From NCBI GenBank assembly GCA_947167745.1, contig CAMVJE010000011.1, forward strand, positions 1 to 51,236: a stretch of 51,236 bases of DNA, read 5' to 3'. The first letter of the stretch is position 1. Each line of letters opens with the position of its first letter. Both the position numbers and the translations under genes were made by a program. Origin of the DNA: an uncultured Treponema sp. (lineage in GTDB: Bacteria; Spirochaetota; Spirochaetia; Treponematales; Treponemataceae). Below the pieces are notes generated by a model. The model saw only the letters and a list, made by a program, of their open reading frames with translations. It did not search any database and was not told the origin of the DNA. Below, piece by piece: positions 50,495-51,236 of the stretch.

Positions 50495-51236
50495 ATGGCT
50501 AATCGATTTCTGCCCATCGGCATTCAGGATTTTGAAAAACTCCGCACTTTCAACAATGTGTATGTTGATAAGACTTCGTACATTTACGAGCTTACCCGCA
50601 CTAGCAGCCCCTATTTTTTAAGCCGCCCCCGCCGATTCGGAAAAAGCCTTTTGCTTTCCACTCTTGAAGCCTATTTCTTAGGCAAAAAAGATTTGTTCAA
50701 GGGCCTTGCCATCGAAAAACTGGAAAAGGACTGGATTCAGTACCCTGTCATAAAAATCAGTTTTGGTGCTGATAATTACCCTGATTTGAATTGCCTGATA
50801 TCACTGGAAAATTCCGTTCTTTCTGAATATGAAAAGAAATACAATGTCGCTGTTTCTGATTCCCGTGCGGCACCAAGGCTCAAAAACATCATCAAAAGTG
50901 CCTACGAAAAAACCGGCAAGCAGGTGGTCATCTTAATCGACGAATACGACAAGCCAATTTTGGACGCGCTTTACACCGAGTACGAGGAGCAGAACCGTCA
51001 GGAGCTGCGCAGCTTTTACAGCCCGCTGAAGGACTGCGACCAGTACATCCGCTTTCTCTTCATCACGGGAATCACGAAGGTAAGCCATGTGAACATCTTC
51101 TCAGGCCTCAACCAGCTCAACGACATCAGCCTTACTCAAAACTATTCTTCAATCTGTGGCGTTTCGGAAAGTGAGCTGGAGAAGTATTTTATGCCGGAGA
51201 TTGAAGCCCTTGCCGAAGAGCAGGAAATGAGTCTTG
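50495..51236 (+). CDS. AAA-ATPase-like family protein (PF09820 type), 3' end outside window
   Basis: The first 247 residues are visible. The start FLPIGIQDFEKLRTFNNVYVDKT, the Walker A region YFLSRPRRFGKSLLLSTLEAYF and the Walker B region VVILIDEYDKPIL followed by FLFITGITKVSHVNIFSGLN are characteristic of the family. These proteins usually end in a PD-(D/E)XK nuclease-like domain, which would lie beyond the window. They occur in many diverged copies in treponemes and Bacteroidetes; the function is not established, and defence or mobile-element roles have been suggested. The reading frame has a G/C-ending codon patch at about 50.94-51.13 kb unlike its flanks. There is no ribosome site; a TGC-TATAAT box lies 6 nt before the ATG. 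Confidence 0.93.
   Translation, partial: MANRFLPIGIQDFEKLRTFNNVYVDKTSYIYELTRTSSPYFLSRPRRFGKSLLLSTLEAYFLGKKDLFKGLAIEKLEKDWIQYPVIKISFGADNYPDLNCLISLENSVLSEYEKKYNVAVSDSRAAPRLKNIIKSAYEKTGKQVVILIDEYDKPILDALYTEYEEQNRQELRSFYSPLKDCDQYIRFLFITGITKVSHVNIFSGLNQLNDISLTQNYSSICGVSESELEKYFMPEIEALAEEQEMSL

Overview
The window looks like chromosomal DNA of a Treponema-type spirochaete, probably a free-living or gut/oral commensal species rather than T. pallidum. This is inferred from content. It carries very large Ig-like and FlgD-capped surface proteins, FecR/fibronectin-like envelope proteins, a sensor cyclase, a CACHE-HAMP-GGDEF diguanylate cyclase, a PilZ protein, an orphan TrpX-like binding lipoprotein and an 'AAA-ATPase-like' gene of the type found in many copies in treponemes and Bacteroidetes. 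Base composition is moderately AT-rich. aroA and metA imply biosynthetic capacity that the reduced pathogens lack. I saw no rRNA, tRNA, CRISPR array, transposase or phage gene.

Layout. 1-6.3 kb: tail of a membrane protein, mscL, an unrecorded 46-residue basic protein gene, gpmI behind a highly structured leader, then an operon (unknown protein, MATE exporter, diguanylate cyclase). 6.3-8.6 kb: ybaK, a small secreted protein and an orphan substrate-binding lipoprotein. 8.7-12.6 kb: aroA-fhs-membrane protein operon. 12.8-14.6 kb: a RelA/SpoT homologue whose hydrolase site looks dead. 14.6-18.9 kb: operon of a degenerate alpha/beta hydrolase, U32 peptidase-family protein, secreted protein and metallophosphoesterase. 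19-21.3 kb: metA, an RlmM-like methyltransferase and PilZ.

21.4-36.8 kb is one five-gene operon (transcribed right to left): class III adenylate cyclase sensor, FecR/Fn3 inner-membrane protein, Fn3/coiled-coil/beta-barrel outer-membrane protein, InlB-repeat lipoprotein and a 2240-residue surface protein with a FlgD-like C-terminal domain. 37-48.2 kb is a single gene for a 3726-residue multi-Ig lipoprotein with its own promoter and terminator. Together these six genes fill more than half the window and form the best candidate for an uncharacterised envelope-spanning surface system. The right end has a fabF-fabZ operon with a candidate operator over its promoter and palindromic repeat elements around it, then the start of an AAA-ATPase-like gene.

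Cis signals: several genes lacking a Shine-Dalgarno start 6-9 nt after a -10 box, often of the form TGC-TAnAnT, which suggests leaderless mRNAs. Others have strong AGGAG sites. Two genes (mscL, gpmI) have a hairpin plus U-run directly before the ribosome binding site. All functional calls rest on motifs read by eye; no database search was run.
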